Source of the DNA: Acholeplasmataceae bacterium
GTDB lineage: Bacteria > Bacillota_I > Bacilli_A > Acholeplasmatales > Acholeplasmataceae
Direction: 5' to 3'
Length of the DNA: 5,974 nt
NCBI GenBank assembly: GCA_030656435.1
Contig: JAUSOA010000029.1
Location: 1-5,974 of the forward strand
In this document: one piece after another, positions 5,794 through 5,974 of the stretch
Layout: each line of letters starts with the position of its first letter
Position numbering within the stretch: position 1 is the first letter of the stretch
Position numbers and translations under genes: made by a program
Notes under the pieces: model-generated
Databases searched by the model: none
Seen by the model: the letters and a program-made list of their open reading frames with translations, nothing else
What the model was told of the DNA's origin: nothing

Positions 5794-5974
5794 TTAACGC
5801 TTGGAGAATTGTGAAGCTTTTCTAGCTTTCTTAAGTCCATACTTTTTACGTTCTTTAGAACGTGGGTCTCTTGTTACAAGACCAGCTGGTTTTAAGATTG
5901 CTCTAAGTTCTGGGTTGATTTCCATTAAAGCGCGAGTAATTCCTAAACGGATTGCTCCTGCTTGTCCTGTTAAT
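5794..5974 (-). CDS. rpsI: 30S ribosomal protein S9, C-terminal part (5' end off right edge)
   Basis: The last 59 residues of ribosomal protein S9, a small-subunit protein whose C-terminal tail reaches the P-site tRNA. Family hallmarks are GQAGAIRLGITRAL (3-16 of the visible part), LKPAGLVTRDPR (27-38), the basic stretch SKERKKYGLKKARKA (39-53), and the near-universal C-terminal ending QFSKR. S9 is usually about 130 residues, so slightly more than half lies outside the window. In most bacteria the gene follows rplM (L13) in one operon; the terminator just past the stop shows that rpsI is the last gene of its transcript here. Nothing unusual is seen in the visible part. Confidence 0.98.
   Translation of the reverse strand, partial: LTGQAGAIRLGITRALMEINPELRAILKPAGLVTRDPRSKERKKYGLKKARKASQFSKR

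Overview
The window comes from an AT-rich, low-GC Gram-positive-type genome. All six genes lie on the minus strand, so transcription runs from high to low coordinates. UGA works as a stop codon (it ends the GltX and MFS frames) and the tryptophan checked in the kinase-like protein is TGG, so the code is the standard bacterial one rather than the Mycoplasma/Spiroplasma UGA=Trp code. Lipobox lipoproteins, Bacillus-like Shine-Dalgarno sequences, short intergenic gaps and a Bacillus-like GltX fit an Acholeplasma/Izemoplasma-like Mollicute or a related low-GC Firmicute. That placement is inference.

Layout, read in the direction of transcription: (1) the C-terminal 59 residues of ribosomal protein S9 (rpsI) enter from the right edge and end at a hairpin-plus-T-tract terminator (about 5761-5787). 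(2) An extended -10 promoter (5744-5752) directly behind that terminator starts a two-gene unit: a 12-TM major facilitator transporter of the SLC45/GPH type with a soluble insert of about 108 residues between TM3 and TM4, then a P-loop nucleotide kinase-like protein of the FlaR/topology-modulation type. Their stop and start overlap as ATGA. (3) A clear promoter (TTGTGA-17 nt-TATAAT, 3536-3564) starts a second two-gene unit: glutamyl-tRNA synthetase (gltX), again overlapping by ATGA with a 510-residue surface lipoprotein made of an Ig/FN3-like domain plus GLUG-type beta-helix repeats. A strong terminator (592-620) closes the unit. (4) A second, helical lipoprotein of unknown function starts at 488 and runs off the left edge.

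The rpsI, gltX and transporter genes are ordinary chromosomal content. The less ordinary points are a GltX that appears to lack about 37 residues where other bacterial enzymes carry the zinc-binding or equivalent knob, the translational coupling of this essential synthetase to a surface lipoprotein, and the large outward-facing insert in the transporter. I see no mobile element, CRISPR array, tRNA or rRNA gene. No stretch longer than about 150 bases lacks a gene.
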